DNA from: Rhodospirillales bacterium | GTDB lineage: Bacteria; Pseudomonadota; Alphaproteobacteria; MPNO01; UBA2964 | DNA: 7,986 bases | NCBI GenBank assembly: GCA_002727395.1 | Contig: PBWY01000045.1 | Coordinates: forward strand, 1 to 7,986 | Direction of reading: 5' to 3' | Shown: piece by piece, positions 1 to 5,966 of the stretch | Layout: every line of letters begins with the position of its first letter | Position numbering within the stretch: position 1 is the stretch's first letter | Notes under the pieces: model-generated | The model's database searches: none | The model's input: the letters and a program-made list of their open reading frames with translations, nothing else | Told to the model about the DNA's origin: nothing | Made by a program: the position numbers and the translations under genes

Positions 1-10
1 ACTAGGAACC

Positions 11-86
11 TGGTGCCGCAACCAAGGATCGAACTCGGGACCTATTGATTACAAATCAATTGCTCTACCATCTGAGCTATTGCGGC
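11..86 (-). tRNA. tRNA-Thr (anticodon TGT)
   Basis: Read on the minus strand this folds into a complete 76-nt cloverleaf. The 7-bp acceptor stem pairs GCCGCAA (80-86) with TTGCGGC (15-21), followed by discriminator A (14) and an encoded CCA (11-13). The D arm contains AGCTCAG and GGTAGAGC. The anticodon stem ATTGA/TCAAT encloses the loop TTTGTAA with anticodon TGT, which reads ACA and other Thr codons. The T arm at 22-38 has the loop TTCGATC. No intron and no mismatch in the acceptor stem is seen. The sequence resembles the thrU-type tRNA that in gammaproteobacteria commonly precedes tRNA-Tyr, tRNA-Gly, tRNA-Thr and tuf; those would lie beyond the left edge. Confidence 0.97.
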
Positions 87-105
87 ATTCAGGTTGCAAA
101 GTCGA

Positions 106-118
106 AGCCAATTTGGCT
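106..118. repeat. 13-nt perfect inverted repeat upstream of the tRNA
   Basis: AGCCAA (106-111) and TTGGCT (113-118) are perfect inverted repeats around one central base. The element sits 20 to 32 bases upstream of the mature 5' end of tRNA-Thr on the minus strand, where promoter or operator sequence would be expected. No convincing -10/-35 pair was recognised around it, so a regulatory role is only a guess and chance occurrence is possible. Confidence 0.3.
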
Positions 119-267
119 CCATAATTAGCCGTATACCAAAAACAATACAAACTCCCAAGAGAAAAGTAAGGTTTCCAAGTAAGATAATCCATTAGTAATT
201 TTTTTCATTAATTCTCAAGTATCTCCGAAAAACAGGTTGATCGTGTATTTGAAATTTGATCAATTAC

Positions 268-300
268 TATATTAGAATGTTCGACCATGTCTCAAAAGGA
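268..300 (+). promoter_or_regulatory. Possible -10 box and ribosome binding site of the CmcJ-like gene
   Basis: TATATT at 268-273 fits a -10 hexamer about 35 bases before the start codon, but no good -35 hexamer lies at the right distance (TTGAAA at 249-254 leaves a 13-base spacer, too short). AAAAGGA at 294-300 is a good Shine-Dalgarno sequence eight bases before ATG 309 and decides that start over the out-of-frame ATGs at 277 and 287. The ribosome binding site is well supported and the promoter is weak. Confidence 0.4.
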
Positions 301-308
301 CCTTCGCC

Positions 309-1142
309 ATGGTGCAAGTAAATCCAAAACAAAAAGACGAAATGATTGAGGCGGGTATTAACTTTTTAGTTGATACTGGTATTAAACCCGTAAATGTACC
401 TTCTACTCCGGGTGGAGGAAAATCCGAGCATATCGGCGAATATGAAACCAAAATGGTCTCCATCACAAATGGGCGCCCATTGACCGCTGAGCTTTCTCTC
501 GACAGAGAGGGTTTCGCTTTAGTGAAGTTGGAGACTGGAGTAACAGATTTTTACGATGAAAGACAAATCGAAGATATTTATAATGCTGAGCTCGAGGTTT
601 TCCTGATACAGGAACTAGCAGCTAAAAAGGTGGTTGTTTTTGATCATACTCTCCGGGCAGGGGACGAGGGTATTCGCAGAGTCAAGAAAGTGCGTGAGCC
701 GGTTCAGCGGGCTCATAATGACTACACCGTTAAGTCTGGACCAGTGCGGGTGCAGGACTGGTATGGTCAGGAAAAGGCAGCAGAGTTTTTGAAACACCGT
801 TTTGCAATAGTCAATGTATGGCGCTCGATCGAGGGCGTAGTAGAGCAAAATCCTCTAGCCATCTGTGATGCTCGCTCAGTGGCATTGGAAAATTTGATAG
901 CAACTGAACGACGGGCTGCTGAACGAATTGGTGAAACCTATAGGCTTACACATAATCCTGATCAAAAATGGTATTATTTCCCAATGATGCAAAGAAACGA
1001 AGCGATGTTAATAAAATCTTACGATTCTGAAACAGATGGCCGGGCACGCTTTGCACCCCATACAGCAATTGTCGACCCACTGACTAACGATGATGCTGCA
1101 CCGCGACAAAGCATTGAATCTCGTTTGTTTGTATTTTTTTAA
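309..1142 (+). CDS. CmcJ/NvfI-family oxidoreductase (putative non-heme iron hydroxylase)
   Basis: This 277-residue protein matches the CmcJ/AsaB/NvfI family. Members include CmcJ of cephamycin C biosynthesis and the fungal Fe(II)/2-oxoglutarate-type enzyme NvfI. The family pattern is visible throughout: RPLTAELSLDREGF (residues 56-69), a VVVFDHTLR strand (108-116), the HND metal-type motif (H136, D138), the NVWRS segment (169-173), NPLAICDA (181-188), WYYFPMMQRNEAMLIKSYDS (221-240), the second histidine in RFAPHTA (H251), and PRQSIESRLFVFF at the extreme C terminus. H136, D138 and H251 are the likely iron ligands and R266 is a candidate co-substrate-binding residue (inference from the motif pattern). 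Length is normal and both ends look complete. The gene stands alone on its strand, convergent with the PhyH gene downstream. The substrate is unknown; many bacterial members lie in catabolic rather than antibiotic contexts. Confidence 0.88.
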   Translation: MVQVNPKQKDEMIEAGINFLVDTGIKPVNVPSTPGGGKSEHIGEYETKMVSITNGRPLTAELSLDREGFALVKLETGVTDFYDERQIEDIYNAELEVFLIQELAAKKVVVFDHTLRAGDEGIRRVKKVREPVQRAHNDYTVKSGPVRVQDWYGQEKAAEFLKHRFAIVNVWRSIEGVVEQNPLAICDARSVALENLIATERRAAERIGETYRLTHNPDQKWYYFPMMQRNEAMLIKSYDSETDGRARFAPHTAIVDPLTNDDAAPRQSIESRLFVFF

Positions 1143-1175
1143 TGTTTACGACTCGATGGTCAAATTGATTAAATA

Positions 1176-1192
1176 ATTAAAGAAACTTTAAT
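1176..1192. terminator. Weak AT-rich hairpin between convergent genes
   Basis: ATTAAAG (1176-1182), loop AAA, CTTTAAT (1186-1192) forms a perfect 7-bp stem between the convergent ends of the CmcJ-like gene and the PhyH gene, and overlaps the stop codon of the latter. It could help end transcripts from either side. The stem has a single G-C pair and no clear T-tract, so a role as intrinsic terminator is doubtful. Confidence 0.22.
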
Positions 1193-1994
1193 CCTTAGAC
1201 CAGACCAAAGGATACTGCTCGCAATCAATTGGTCCGCCGGGGACGAGATCGGGTGTATCTGGTACCGAGGGAATATATGAACGGGGTTGCCACGTAACGT
1301 CGTCGCCGGCAAACCGAATAGAGATAGCTCTGCGGCGTTCGCTCTTGGTTATATTTGGAGAGGCGTGATGTAGAACGGCTGCCTGAAAAGCCAAGCAATC
1401 TCCGGGCTCCAGATTATCAAAAGTTACTATGTCGTATTTTTCGGGTTCGTTTTCAATATCAGGAGCAGGTCCGTCAAAATATTCTGCCTCTTTTACCAAA
1501 TCACCCAGCCCAATTCTAATAGGCTGATATATTTTACCCCAATTATGAGAGTTTCGTATAAAACTAATGGCGCCAGATTCTGCACTTGTTGGATCCATTG
1601 GTATCCAAAGAGAGATAATCTGAGAACCAGATAATTCGTAGTAAGGTAGATCTTGGTGCCAATATGTGGGGTTCTCGGTTCCCGGCTCTTTAACCAACAA
1701 GTGTTCATCAAATAGATTAAGCTTTTTGGTGTTCATGAGCCCAGCGGCAATGTCTTTTACAGATGAATTTGAGAGAAAATCATTGAACTCTGGTATACGT
1801 TTTCTCATGTGGTGGTCAGTAAAAAATCTTCCTTTACCTTCCTCTGCATATTCTTTGGCGGTAGGGCCGGGGTCCTCCATAGCTTTCTTAGTTCCTAAAC
1901 GGAGTAAATTAATCATTTCCTCCGGGAAAACGCCTCGAATAAGAACAAAACCGTCATCCAGCCAAGCCTGTGCGAGATCCGTACTAACAACCAT
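1188..1994 (-). CDS. Phytanoyl-CoA dioxygenase (PhyH) family hydroxylase
   Basis: This 268-residue protein has the organisation of the PhyH family of Fe(II)/2-oxoglutarate-dependent oxygenases, which hydroxylate unactivated C-H bonds with release of succinate and CO2. The iron ligands are clear: H113 and D115 in YWHQDLPYY, and H209 in VLHHASPN, followed by the arginine-rich strand ERRRAISIRF (219-228) whose R221 or R222 would bind 2-oxoglutarate. Other family marks are the N-terminal DGFVLIRGVF segment, SLWIPMDPTSAESGAISFIRNSH (128-150) and the LEPGDCLAF turn (195-203). The Asp of the HxD motif is kept, so this is a hydroxylase and not a halogenase of the HxG/A type. The start codon has only a distant AGAAGGGA (2008-2015, 13 bases away). 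The VOC gene lies 39 bases upstream on the same strand, so the two are probably co-transcribed. Substrate unknown. Confidence 0.9.
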   Translation of the reverse strand: MVVSTDLAQAWLDDGFVLIRGVFPEEMINLLRLGTKKAMEDPGPTAKEYAEEGKGRFFTDHHMRKRIPEFNDFLSNSSVKDIAAGLMNTKKLNLFDEHLLVKEPGTENPTYWHQDLPYYELSGSQIISLWIPMDPTSAESGAISFIRNSHNWGKIYQPIRIGLGDLVKEAEYFDGPAPDIENEPEKYDIVTFDNLEPGDCLAFQAAVLHHASPNITKSERRRAISIRFAGDDVTWQPRSYIPSVPDTPDLVPGGPIDCEQYPLVWSKD

Positions 1995-2033
1995 TTTTAT
2001 TTCGTGATCCCTTCTACCTGCATTATTTTGTTA

Positions 2034-2444
2034 TCAATCATTGGCCGGTATCACGTCTTTTACAGCGCCTCTCCAGCCTCCAGCGGTAATGTCAAACACT
2101 TCACCCGTTGGCATACGATACTTTATTTCATAAAAACTATTAGGGTCGCCGGTTTTATTACCCATAATATGTTTAGCACCTGCAGCTTCGACTTTTTTGC
2201 ATGCCTTATCAATGTCGTCCACCCAAATTCCGAAATGGTCTAACCCAAAGAATGGTTCTTCTCCTTTGTAACCGAGGGGCTTACCATTTCTATTTAAAAG
2301 AGCGATATTTACTATACCATCAGTTAAATATTTAGTGCCGGTTCCGGAATTACCAACCTCAAACATATCAAAAGCTTGTTTAAAAAATTCACAACTCGCC
2401 TCCGGGTCTTTAACAGAAAGTGCAATATGACGTAATTTTCCCAT
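2034..2444 (-). CDS. VOC (glyoxalase/extradiol dioxygenase fold) protein
   Basis: This 136-residue protein is a single vicinal-oxygen-chelate unit of two beta-alpha-beta-beta-beta modules. Module one begins KLRHIALSVKDPEASCEFF (residues 3-21) and module two begins LDHFGIWVDDIDKACKKVEAAG (68-89). Metal-site candidates are H6, H70 and the strand MPTGEVFDIT (111-120). That strand normally has Glu where D118 sits, so the site would be His/His/Asp if it binds metal. The family includes glyoxalase I, extradiol dioxygenases, epimerases and resistance proteins, and this sequence cannot be placed in one of these. It is the first gene of a probable two-gene unit with the PhyH hydroxylase downstream. 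A purine-rich AAGAGAGAG lies just upstream of the ATG. The start matches the usual MxKLRHIAL family N terminus. Confidence 0.85.
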   Translation of the reverse strand: MGKLRHIALSVKDPEASCEFFKQAFDMFEVGNSGTGTKYLTDGIVNIALLNRNGKPLGYKGEEPFFGLDHFGIWVDDIDKACKKVEAAGAKHIMGNKTGDPNSFYEIKYRMPTGEVFDITAGGWRGAVKDVIPAND

Positions 2445-2540
2445 GGAACTCTCTCTTTTAAATTATAAGACAAAGACTTTTTTTTAAATGTTCATAGACC
2501 TCTGGCCTGCCGTCAACAAAAACCGGTGCGATGATTAGCT

Positions 2541-2564
2541 TTGAAATTGTATAATTGGTATAAA
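2541..2564 (+). promoter_or_regulatory. Possible promoter elements upstream of the sixA-like gene
   Basis: The 146-base divergent region between the VOC gene and the sixA-like gene is very AT-rich and holds TATAAT at 2550-2555 and TATAAA at 2559-2564. TTGAAA at 2541-2546 is too close to both to serve as their -35 box. The -10-like hexamers lie 26 to 41 bases before the ATG, a sensible distance. In such AT-rich sequence they can arise by chance, so this is a weak call. Confidence 0.3.
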
Positions 2565-2590
2565 ATTAAATAATTAGTTGGGAAAACCAA

Positions 2591-3114
2591 ATGAAAAGAC
2601 TGCTTTTATTATTGCGACACGGTCAAGCTGAGAGTGGAGGAGGTAAAGCAGACTTTGACCGTTTACTTACCGATAAAGGTTTAATACAAACTAGGGCCAT
2701 AGCATGTTGGTTAAAAAAAAAATAATTTTACCCGAAAGGCTTATCTGTTCATCCGCTAACCGTGCGCTATCTACTGCTCGAGGGCTGGCTGCCTTCATTT
2801 CTTTGGATGAAAATGAGATACAAATTAACAATCGAATATATGCGGCTAGTTTAGAAACGCTGCTCGATATCGTGCAAGCTCAACCGTACAATTGTCGCTA
2901 CTGCATGTTAGTAGGCCATAATCCGGGTTTAGATTGTTTGGTAGAAAAGCTATGTGGCGTGGAAGATTTCTTTCAGGGTGGCGGCAGTTTGTCGACGGCC
3001 TCTATGGCAGTCATAAAATTTGACTGTGGTTGGGCCGATCTCACTCCTGGTTCGGCTTCATTAAATTATATCGTTCGACCAGAAGACGTTGACGAACGGA
3101 GTTTAAATATTTAG
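2591..3114 (+). pseudogene. SixA-type phosphohistidine phosphatase, split by a frameshift
   Basis: Two abutting frames together encode one histidine phosphatase. Frame one (2591-2725) gives 44 residues with the catalytic LLLRHGQAE motif (R9, H10) and LTDKGLIQTRAIACWLKKK before TAA. Frame two resumes with IILPERLICSSANRALSTARG and carries GHNPG, whose histidine codon is at 2917. Joined at the A run, the product is about 174 residues with R9, H10, R58 and H110. This agrees closely with SixA of E. coli, about 161 residues, which removes phosphate from phosphohistidine on HPr-like or ArcB-type domains. Nothing else is missing, and the 130 downstream residues show no other stop, which argues against an old decaying gene. 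One extra A, or a -1 shift on the A run, restores the frame. It could be a pseudogene, a recoded gene or a sequencing error. The start ATG is preceded by GGGAAAA. Confidence 0.82.
2713..2722 (+). other. A10 homopolymer: slippage-prone frame junction
   Basis: Ten consecutive A lie exactly where the sixA-like reading frame breaks. In the upstream frame the run is read as TTA AAA AAA AAA TAA. A -1 ribosomal shift, or one extra A in the transcript, gives TTA AAA AAA AAA ATA ATT and the conserved IILPERL continuation. Runs of this length are known to promote transcriptional slippage and are also prone to indel error in reads. No stable stimulatory hairpin was seen just downstream, and the nearest Shine-Dalgarno-like GGAGGAGG lies about 70 bases upstream, too far to act as a dnaX-type stimulator. 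Confidence 0.7.
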
Positions 3115-3218
3115 GGGTCGAAAATAATGAATAGACTCTTTAAAAATTGCCAGACTTGAAGGTTTAAGATTGCTTGGGTAACTTTATTGATAAAAGTTCT
3201 TTGAATTAGGGTTAGAAC

Positions 3219-4487
3219 ATGGATGGTATTGATAACCAAGATAAAATTGAAAAAGATATCTGGTCTGATGCTGGTACTACCCGTGTTCCATTTGAGGTTT
3301 ATCAAAGTCCTAAGATTTATGCCGACGAGTTAGAAAAAATATTCTATGGGCCTACGTGGAATTATGTAGGGCTAGAGTGTGAGATCCCGAAAGCCGGAGA
3401 TTTTCGACGTAACTTTATCGGTGAACGCGAAATTCTATTGATCCGGAAAGAAGATGGAAATATTTCGGTTGTTGAAAATCGGTGCGCTCATCGTGGAGCT
3501 CAACTCTGTCAGTCACTTTCAGGTAATACAGGGACTGCAATAATGTGTCCCTATCATCAGTGGACTTATACTCTTGATGGTGTACTGACGGGAATGCCAT
3601 TTAAAAGGGGGATAAATGGCAAGGGAGGTCTTAACCCAGATTTTGATATGCAAAACCACGGACTATTAAGTTTACGCGTTGAAACCCTAAATGGTGTTGT
3701 TTTTGCAAGTTTTGATAAAGATGTTGCGCCGCTTAAGACCTACTTAGGCAACAATATGGAAAAATATTTTACTCGAATTTTTGATGGGCGCGGTTTGAGG
3801 GTGGTGGGTTATGAACGGCAGGTAATAGATTGTAACTGGAAACTCCAGATGGAGAATCTGAAGGATCCCTATCATGCTGGTATCTTACACCTTTTTTTAA
3901 TTTCGTTTGGCTTATTTAGGCTTGATCAAGAGTCGAAATGTTTGGTGGATGATAGTAAAGGCCATTCGGTTCTCATGACCGCTAAAGGAACAGAGGAGGG
4001 GAAGGAGGATACCGGTGGAGTCCGTATAGCCGCTCCTGACTTCACTCTCACTGATCATGATCTCATAAAGCCGCGTATGGAATTTCCCGACAACATTACC
4101 TTATCAATTCAAACATTATTCCCTTCAATCATTGTCCAAGCCCAATGCAATACGCTTGCGACACGCCACGTTATCCCAAAAGGTCCGGGTAGCCATGAGC
4201 TGGTTTGGACATTTTTTGGGTTTGAAGATGATGACGAAGAGATGAGAGATTTACGGCTTCGTCAGGCTAATCTTATGGGTTCTGCTGGTTATGTTACATT
4301 AGACGATGCAGAGGCTCTGGAGTTCAGCCAATTGGGTCTTACCGGTTTGCCTAATGGTCAATCAGCTGTTCTTGAAATTGGAGGGACTGATTGTGAGTCT
4401 AATGACCATTTGGTAACAGAGTCACTCATACGTGGTTTTTATATGCGATATCGTGATGTTATGGGTCATGAAAGTGGCACAAAGTGA
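3219..4487 (+). CDS. Rieske aromatic-ring-hydroxylating oxygenase, alpha subunit
   Basis: This 422-residue protein is the catalytic large subunit of a Rieske non-heme iron oxygenase, which adds oxygen to an aromatic or related ring. The Rieske [2Fe-2S] ligands are C89 and H91 in NRCAHRG and C110 and H113 in MCPYHQW. The catalytic domain shows MENLKDPYHAGILHLF (residues 211-226), with bridging D216 and iron ligands H219 and H224; D362 or D363 in VTLDDAEALEF is the third ligand. The stretches HLFLISFGLFR, SHELVWTFFGFEDDDEEMR and LRQANLMGSAG are characteristic of the salicylate 5-hydroxylase (NagG) and anthranilate dioxygenase (AndAc) branch, so an aromatic carboxylate is a plausible but unproven substrate. 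AGGG at 3208-3211 is the ribosome binding site. The beta gene overlaps its stop codon. No ferredoxin or reductase gene is in the window. Confidence 0.93.
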   Translation: MDGIDNQDKIEKDIWSDAGTTRVPFEVYQSPKIYADELEKIFYGPTWNYVGLECEIPKAGDFRRNFIGEREILLIRKEDGNISVVENRCAHRGAQLCQSLSGNTGTAIMCPYHQWTYTLDGVLTGMPFKRGINGKGGLNPDFDMQNHGLLSLRVETLNGVVFASFDKDVAPLKTYLGNNMEKYFTRIFDGRGLRVVGYERQVIDCNWKLQMENLKDPYHAGILHLFLISFGLFRLDQESKCLVDDSKGHSVLMTAKGTEEGKEDTGGVRIAAPDFTLTDHDLIKPRMEFPDNITLSIQTLFPSIIVQAQCNTLATRHVIPKGPGSHELVWTFFGFEDDDEEMRDLRLRQANLMGSAGYVTLDDAEALEFSQLGLTGLPNGQSAVLEIGGTDCESNDHLVTESLIRGFYMRYRDVMGHESGTK

Positions 4488-4984
4488 TGAAGAAAATGGA
4501 AGAAGTGTCACCCGTAACCAATGATCTCATACTTCGCAGAATAGAGAGATTACAACTTGATTATATTTCGTCAATTGACGATGGGCCACTGGAAAAGTGG
4601 CCATATTTTTTTACTGATAAGTGCCTGTATAATGTAGTATCTCGAGATAATTATAATCGTGGCATGGAACTAGGTGTTATGCGATTTGAATCTTTGGGTA
4701 TGTTGGTTGATCGAGCAACAGCAACTCAGCATGCAGCTGTTTTTGCCCCTAGGGTAATCAGACACATAATAGGTCCCGCATTAGTAGATGATACAGGGGA
4801 TGGCTACAGGTCCCGCAGCAACGTTGTGGTTTACCAGACTTCACCTGATGGCGATACCATGTTGTTAATGGCAGCCACTTATGATGATCTCATTGTAGAA
4901 CAAGCCGGTATTTTGAAATTCAGTAAAAAACTTGTGATATACGATACGCACCGAATACCGGATTCTATTGTATACCCACTCTAA
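4487..4984 (+). CDS. Rieske aromatic-ring-hydroxylating oxygenase, beta subunit
   Basis: This roughly 165-residue protein is the small subunit that packs with alpha into the usual (alpha-beta)3 hexamer; it has a cone-shaped NTF2/SnoaL-like fold and no redox centre. Family marks are the helix IERLQLDYISSIDDGPLEKWPYFFTDKCLY, then RDNYNRGMELGVMRFESLGMLVDRATA, then RHIIGPALVD, RSRSNVVVYQT, and the C-terminal KLVIYDTHRIPDSIVYPL, which is typical of NagH/AndAd-like subunits. ATG 4487 overlaps the alpha stop codon as TGATG, implying translational coupling. A GTG at 4484 and a second ATG at 4496 in the same frame are alternatives, but the coupled ATG is the best choice. The gene ends one base before the end of the convergent SDR gene. 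Pairing with its own alpha subunit makes the assignment firm. Confidence 0.93.
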   Translation: MKKMEEVSPVTNDLILRRIERLQLDYISSIDDGPLEKWPYFFTDKCLYNVVSRDNYNRGMELGVMRFESLGMLVDRATATQHAAVFAPRVIRHIIGPALVDDTGDGYRSRSNVVVYQTSPDGDTMLLMAATYDDLIVEQAGILKFSKKLVIYDTHRIPDSIVYPL

Positions 4985-4985
4985 C

Positions 4986-5825
4986 CTATGTGGGCTTTAG
5001 GTCTGGCCAAACACTTTGTTGGCCTGCTCCGGGCCATCCCGCCGGAGCCGATGCATTTTCAGCAGCTTGGTTTGGTGGCAAGTTTTTATCCCATCCTGTT
5101 CCTGTGAGACGATTGCCATTGAAATTGTCTGAAGAACGCGACATGAGCCAGCAAATCGGCTCTTGCATAACATCAGGTTGTACCATCGATTCACGATCAG
5201 GTGACGACGCCGCTGGCACCATTGAAGTGTTCGCGGGGCCCCCGGGCACAAGGACGTTAACCGTAACCCCACTACCTTCGCAGTCTTTTGCCCAACAAGA
5301 AGATTGTGCTTCGAGGGCGCCTTTGGAGGGGCCGTAGGGTGTCCATCCGCGTCTGATCATTGTATCCATGCTCGTGGTGACATTCACAATCCGACCCCAC
5401 TTTTGCTTCAAGAAATATGGCATGGTAGATTTAGCGATGAGGAAAGGTGCCCTTGCATTTACATAAAAAATGGCATCCCAGCGTTCATCTGGAACATCCC
5501 AAAACTTTATATTGTCAACATAATAATTTTCACGAATTGTTGATAAACCTATTCCGGCATTATTGACCAAACCATCAATATTGCCAAAAGTATCGAAAGT
5601 CTTTTTGGCTATCCCGGCACATACCTTTGGATTTCTCAAATCTGCCGCTATAGGCATTACTTTTTCGGAACCGTAGTTATCCCTCAATCCTTCAAGACGC
5701 TCCTGTGAGATATCTACCGCTGCAACAATTGCTCCCGCGTTGACTAGAGCCTTTACCATTGCTTCACCCAAACCACCCGCGGCGCCTGTAACTATAATTA
5801 TTTTGTTGTAAAGCTGTTTCTCCAC
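4986..5825 (-). CDS. Short-chain dehydrogenase/reductase (classical SDR)
   Basis: This 279-residue protein is a classical SDR, an NAD(P)-dependent alcohol dehydrogenase or ketoreductase. The Rossmann motif TGAAGGLG is at residues 13-20. D38 at the end of the second strand (AAVDIS) points to NAD rather than NADP. NNAG is at 88-91, the structural Asn is N123, and the catalytic set is S152, Y164 and K168 (YGPSK), followed by the PGG turn at 194-196. The tail beyond about residue 240 (WDKNLPPNQAAENASAP and onward) is longer than in minimal SDRs but is seen in related sequences. It starts with GTG: no in-frame ATG precedes it before an upstream stop, and AGAGGT at 5833-5838 sits seven bases away. 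It is convergent with the Rieske pair and divergent from the second PhyH gene, so it has its own promoter. It may oxidise a hydroxylated product of the neighbouring oxygenases (inference). Confidence 0.92.
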   Translation of the reverse strand: MEKQLYNKIIIVTGAAGGLGEAMVKALVNAGAIVAAVDISQERLEGLRDNYGSEKVMPIAADLRNPKVCAGIAKKTFDTFGNIDGLVNNAGIGLSTIRENYYVDNIKFWDVPDERWDAIFYVNARAPFLIAKSTMPYFLKQKWGRIVNVTTSMDTMIRRGWTPYGPSKGALEAQSSCWAKDCEGSGVTVNVLVPGGPANTSMVPAASSPDRESMVQPDVMQEPICWLMSRSSDNFNGNRLTGTGWDKNLPPNQAAENASAPAGWPGAGQQSVWPDLKPT

Positions 5826-5905
5826 TGCCTGAACCTCTGCTATTATGTTTTTAATTTCTTGAAGTTATGAGGCGTTTCTCAAATTGACAATGGTGATATT
5901 GAAGT

Positions 5906-5966
5906 AGGAGTATCGATGGACAAAGAAATTATCATCCGTATCTCTAAAGAATGGATAGAAAAATGA
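5906..5966 (+). promoter_or_regulatory. Possible translated leader (16 codons) with strong Shine-Dalgarno
   Basis: AGGAG at 5906-5910 lies five bases before ATG 5916, which opens a 16-codon ORF (MDKEIIIRISKEWIEK). Its TGA at 5964-5966 overlaps ATG 5963 of the PhyH gene as ATGA. The PhyH gene itself has only a poor ribosome binding site, so translation may arrive by coupling from this leader. The peptide has no run of a single amino acid that would suggest an attenuator. It may also be chance, since an in-frame ATG at 5951 is another possible PhyH start. Confidence 0.4.

Noticed and set aside
256..263. Palindrome TTGATCAA upstream of the CmcJ-like gene as an operator
   Set aside because: Only eight bases, not extended by flanking symmetry, and no regulator gene in the window to support it.
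11..308. tRNA gene as integration site of a genomic island covering the window
   Set aside because: Island integrases normally target the 3' end of a tRNA, which here faces left, out of the window. No integrase and no repeated tRNA 3' fragment is seen on the right side.
3180..3197. ACTTTA-TTGA-TAAAAGT hairpin upstream of the Rieske alpha gene
   Set aside because: The stem is short, AT-only in most pairs and needs a bulge; it is not followed by a T-tract, so neither terminator nor riboswitch can be supported.
4990..5337. Plus-strand ORF of 115 residues inside the SDR gene
   Set aside because: It is antisense to a region with intact SDR motifs and has no ribosome binding site or family resemblance.
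5884..5912. TTGACA (5884-5889) as -35 box for the PhyH/cupin operon
   Set aside because: The hexamer is a perfect -35 match but no -10-like hexamer lies 16 to 18 bases downstream, where instead the Shine-Dalgarno AGGAG is found.
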